In this document: in pieces, positions 61,201 through 64,000 of the stretch
Layout of the letters: each line of letters opens with the position of its first letter
Position numbering within the stretch: position 1 is the stretch's first letter
Source: Echinococcus granulosus
Taxonomy: Eukaryota; Platyhelminthes; Cestoda; Cyclophyllidea; Taeniidae
DNA: 64,000 nt
Reading direction: 5' to 3'
Assembly: GCF_000524195.1 (NCBI RefSeq)
Contig: NW_020170408.1
Span: forward strand, 611,010-675,009
Made by a program: the position numbers and the translations under genes
Notes under the pieces: generated by a model
Seen by the model: only the letters and a program-made list of their open reading frames with translations
Told to the model about the DNA's origin: nothing
Database searches by the model: none

Positions 61201-64000
61201 TGTTGGACGCTGATGGGGACAAGATTCCCGATGTGTTGGAAGTTGATTCAGACTCTGACGGTGCACCCGATTTCCTAACTGACGACGACAATGATGGAAT
61301 GCTGGACTACTATGAAGATGACGATGGTGATGGGGTGCCGAATATGCTAGATCGTGATAGTAGGTTCTTTATCTTGAAGGCAAAAAAGCTTCCAAAGCAT
61401 GTTGATCATGATGGAGACGGAGTTCCGGATCACCTTCAAGGTGATAAAGATGGTGATGGAATTCCTGACTACCTGGAAGATGATGATGGAGATGGAATTC
61501 CAGATTTTCTCGAAGACGATGATAATGATGGAATTCCTAACTTCCTGGAAGATTCAGACGGTGATGGAATTCCAAACTACCTCGATGATGAGCCTCCTGT
61601 TTCGAAAAAGGTGAAGGCGAAACCACAGCCTCCAAAAACGACAAAAAAGGGTAAGAGTGGAAAATCACGTCATGGGAAACACCTCGCCGTTGCTGATTCC
61701 GATAATGATGGGATTTCCGATCTAATGGAAGATGATGACGATGACGGTATTCCAAACTTCCTCGACGATTCGGATGGAGATGGCATTCCAAACTACATGG
61801 ATAAAGACAGTCGGTACTACATGAAAACAAAGGTCAAGGCGCTTGCACTAATAGATAAGGATAAGGATGGTATTCCTGATTCTTGTGATGGTGACAGTGA
61901 TAATGATGGGATCCCTGACTACCTAGAAGATGCTGATGGGGACGGTATTCCAGACTGCATTGATTTGGAAGTCGCTCATCATCAGTTGCCCAAACAAACG
62001 CAAAAGTTGTCTCGTTTTGTCGATAGTGATGGTGACGGCATTATGGATCATCTGGAAGACGAGAACAACGATGGAATTCCTGATGCTCTTGAAGGCGATG
62101 CCAACGGTGATGGGGTCGCGGATTACTTGGAAGATGCAGATGGAGATGGAATCCCTGATTATCTTGAAGATGCTGATGGAGACGGGATCCCCGACTATCT
62201 GGATGAAGATCCAAGTATCTTCACATTGACTCACTTCAAACAGGCAAGACTTTCATCAAAAATAGATAAGGATGGAGATGGAATTCCTGACGCTTTAAAA
62301 GATGACTCAGATGGCGATGGTATTCCAGACTACTTGGAGGATTCTGACGGTGATGGGATTCCCGACTATCTAGAAGACCAAGACGGCGATGGCATTCCGA
62401 ATTATCTCGATGTTGATGCCAGCATTGATACCGATCTTCCAGTCGTCACTCCTTCCGATGATAATGACGATGACATCGACTTCAATGATGATGTATTTCA
62501 GCAGGATACTAATAACAACGGAATCCCGGATTATCTGGAAGACTGGGATGGTGATGGTATCCCAAACTACCTCGAAGATGCAGACAACGATGGTATTCCC
62601 GACTACATGGATAAAAAAGACAATCGAAAGAAAAATAAACCATCATGGAAGCTTGTGAAAGCAAGGCGAATGAAGGATGAAGATGGTGATGGGATTCCGG
62701 ACGATCTGGAAGGTGACACTGATGAAGATGGAGTTCCTGATTATATGGAAGACCAAGATGGAGATGGGATTCCTGACTACCTAGACGATGATGTAGATGG
62801 TGACGGAGTTAATGATGATGAAGATGATGATGATGGAAATGGAATCCCCGATTATTTGGAAGGCGATAGTGACGGGGACGGTATTCCAGATTATATGGAA
62901 GATGAGGATGGTGATGGGATTCCTGATTACTTGGATGAAGACTCTGATGGTGACGGGATTCCAGATCATTTGGAAGGTGACAACGATGGTGATGGCGTTC
63001 CTGACTATCTCGAAGACTCAGATGGCGATGGTATTCCAGACTATCTGGATGAAGATGACGATAACGATGGAATACCGGATCAGCTTGACGCTGATGTGGA
63101 TGGGAATGGGATCCCTGACTATCTAGAAAAGGATTCTGATGGGGACGGAATTCCTGACTACAAAGAAGACGAAGATGGTGATGGTATTCCTGATTACCTT
63201 GATGATGATGCTGATGGAAACGGAGTCCCAGATCATCTAGAGGGTGACTCTGACGGTGATGGGATTCCCGATTATATGGAAGATTCCGATGGTGACGGGA
63301 TCCCCAATTATCTGGATAACGACGACGATTATGACAGCATCCCAGACACTAATGACGATGATGATGACGGAGATGGAGTTCCAGATGATCAGGAGGACAG
63401 TGATGGCGATGGGATCCCTGATTATCTCGATGATGATGACGACAATGATGGGGTCCCAGATGCCGTTGACATCGATGACAATGGCAATGGTATTCCAGAT
63501 TACCTAGAAGGCGATTCGGATGGAGATGGAATTCCCGACTATAAAGAAGATACTGATGGTGACGGAATTCCTGATTATCTAGACGATGATGACGATAACG
63601 ATGGGATCCCCGATTATCTCGACGATGACGATGATGGCGATGGTATTCCCGATGATCTCGAAGGTGATTCTGACGGTGACGGCATTCCAGACTATCAAGA
63701 AGATGAAGATAGTGATGGAATCCCCGACTACCTCGACGAAGACTCTCCAGCTTTTCGTGGCAAGAAGGGATCTCCACCAGTAGCCTCTGCAAAAATACCC
63801 AAGGGGCCGACAGTTGGACATGGAAAGGGTAGGTTGACAGCTAAAATCCGATTGTTTTAGTCTGTAGTGCAAAGGTGGGGTATTTTACCAATTGCTTTTC
63901 TTTTTTTAGTGGTTGATAAAAATAAGAATTGGTGCCCAGATTACTTGGAAATGAAAGATACTGACGGAGATGGAGTGATAGATCTGTATGATGAAGACGA
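49238..64000 (+). CDS. Giant secreted Asp-rich protein with TSP3-like calcium-binding repeats (5' part)
   Basis: About 1911 residues are visible and the gene runs off the window. Exons: 49238-49280, 49313-49364, 49403-49445, 49642-49669, 49762-50157, 50695-50934, 51107-51136, 53995-54128, 55642-55758, 57013-57129, 57896-58135, 58218-58281, 58450-58632, 58897-59082, 59136-59650, 60362-60551, 60763-63828 and 63910 onward. All junctions are GT-AG and phase-consistent. The first two exons join as [18 protein letters not shown], a clear signal peptide ending near NVSC. An acidic stretch ([14 protein letters not shown]) follows, then a Lys/Pro-rich basic linker, then repeats of the form [13 protein letters not shown] from about residue 145. 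Asp spacing fits the calcium-coordinating DxDxDG loops of thrombospondin type 3 repeats, but the Cys of animal thrombospondins is largely absent and no EGF or TSP C-terminal domain is seen. Basic linkers recur in exons 15 and 17. Predicted role: extracellular calcium binding or matrix; exact function unknown. Confidence 0.85.
49642..49669 (+). other. 28-nt micro-exon of the Asp-rich gene
   Basis: It encodes KESEEGDFR plus one base. It is bounded by 'tatttttag' and 'gtgagt' and joins in phase to the exons at 49403-49445 and 49762-50157. Confidence 0.65.
51107..51136 (+). other. 30-nt micro-exon of the Asp-rich gene
   Basis: It encodes (Y)LKCEHGKTC, bounded by 'cttttacag' and 'gtaagt', with phase 1 on both sides, so it could be skipped without a frame change. 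It carries two of the few cysteines in the protein. Confidence 0.55.
51137..53994 (+). other. Intron 7 of the Asp-rich gene (2.9 kb)
   Basis: It lies between the 30-nt micro-exon and the exon at 53995. It contains a 12-nt poly-G run at 52528-52539 and purine/pyrimidine-alternating GTGTGCGCGTACG sequence near 52360-52382. No Asp-rich coding segment or nested gene is seen. Confidence 0.6.
55477..55508 (+). repeat. (CA)n microsatellite in an intron of the Asp-rich gene
   Basis: About sixteen CA dinucleotides with a single G interruption. Confidence 0.9.
60930..63760 (+). repeat. Array of ~58 coding TSP3-like units in one exon
   Basis: Hand-counting units of the type DG(I/V)P(D/N)xLxD in the 3066-nt exon gives about 58, usually 12-13 residues each (roughly 36-39 nt). 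Early units (60930-62660) are interrupted by basic linkers such as [20 protein letters not shown]. The later part (62670-63750) is an almost uninterrupted array in which units ending EGD, ED and DED alternate in threes. GGAATTCC-like cores (GGNATTCC) recur at nearly every unit at DNA level, showing homogenisation below the protein level. Minus-strand open frames across the array (61537-61830, 61923-62234, 63349-63792) are shadows. Confidence 0.9.

Noticed and set aside
61537..63792. Long minus-strand and alternate-frame open frames across the Asp array
   Set aside because: They are shadows of a highly repetitive GAT/GAN-rich coding sequence.
60763..63828. Reading the repeat exon as bacterial contamination
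   Set aside because: It is spliced in phase to many upstream exons with GT-AG introns and sits beside clear animal genes.

Overview
This is eukaryotic nuclear DNA, most likely from a parasitic flatworm and probably a tapeworm. The real genes are split by very small GT-AG introns, many only 32-40 nt long, mixed with introns of 0.7-3.7 kb. Base composition is moderately AT-rich, gene density is low, and much of the window is decayed repeat. The organism call is inferred from gene structure; no rRNA or other marker gene is present.

Layout. (1) From 1 to about 21.2 kb lies a large imperfect inverted repeat: the left arm covers about 1-4420 and the right arm about 16015-21186. The arms are nearly identical at their outer ends, carry different insertions, and enclose about 11.6 kb holding relics of a Ty3/gypsy-like LTR retrotransposon. 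(2) From 21.2 to 24.7 kb there is an antisense integrase relic, then a BTB-BACK-kelch gene on the plus strand whose reading frame is broken in places. (3) From 24.7 to 35 kb is gene-poor DNA with more copies of the arm repeat, two mutually inverted kelch pseudogene fragments (30.5-31.6 kb) and a weak channel-like relic. (4) At 35.4-35.6 kb a small membrane protein is encoded on the minus strand. (5) At 37.0-45.2 kb is a complete nine-exon septin of the SEPT6/8/11 type (418 residues). (6) From 45.2 to 49.2 kb is non-coding DNA containing a near-perfect palindromic hairpin element. (7) From 49.2 kb to the window end is the 5' part of a very large gene with 18 exons visible. It has a signal peptide, Lys/Pro-rich basic linkers and a huge array of Asp-rich [15 protein letters not shown] repeats resembling thrombospondin type 3 calcium-binding repeats. 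One exon of 3066 nt carries about 58 of these units.

The genes do not form an operon or pathway. The septin is a cytoskeletal GTP-binding filament subunit, the kelch protein would be a ubiquitin-ligase adaptor if functional, and the repeat protein is predicted to be secreted and to bind calcium heavily. The repeat protein is the most unusual item; a role in the mineralised or extracellular matrix, such as tapeworm calcareous corpuscles, is a testable guess only.
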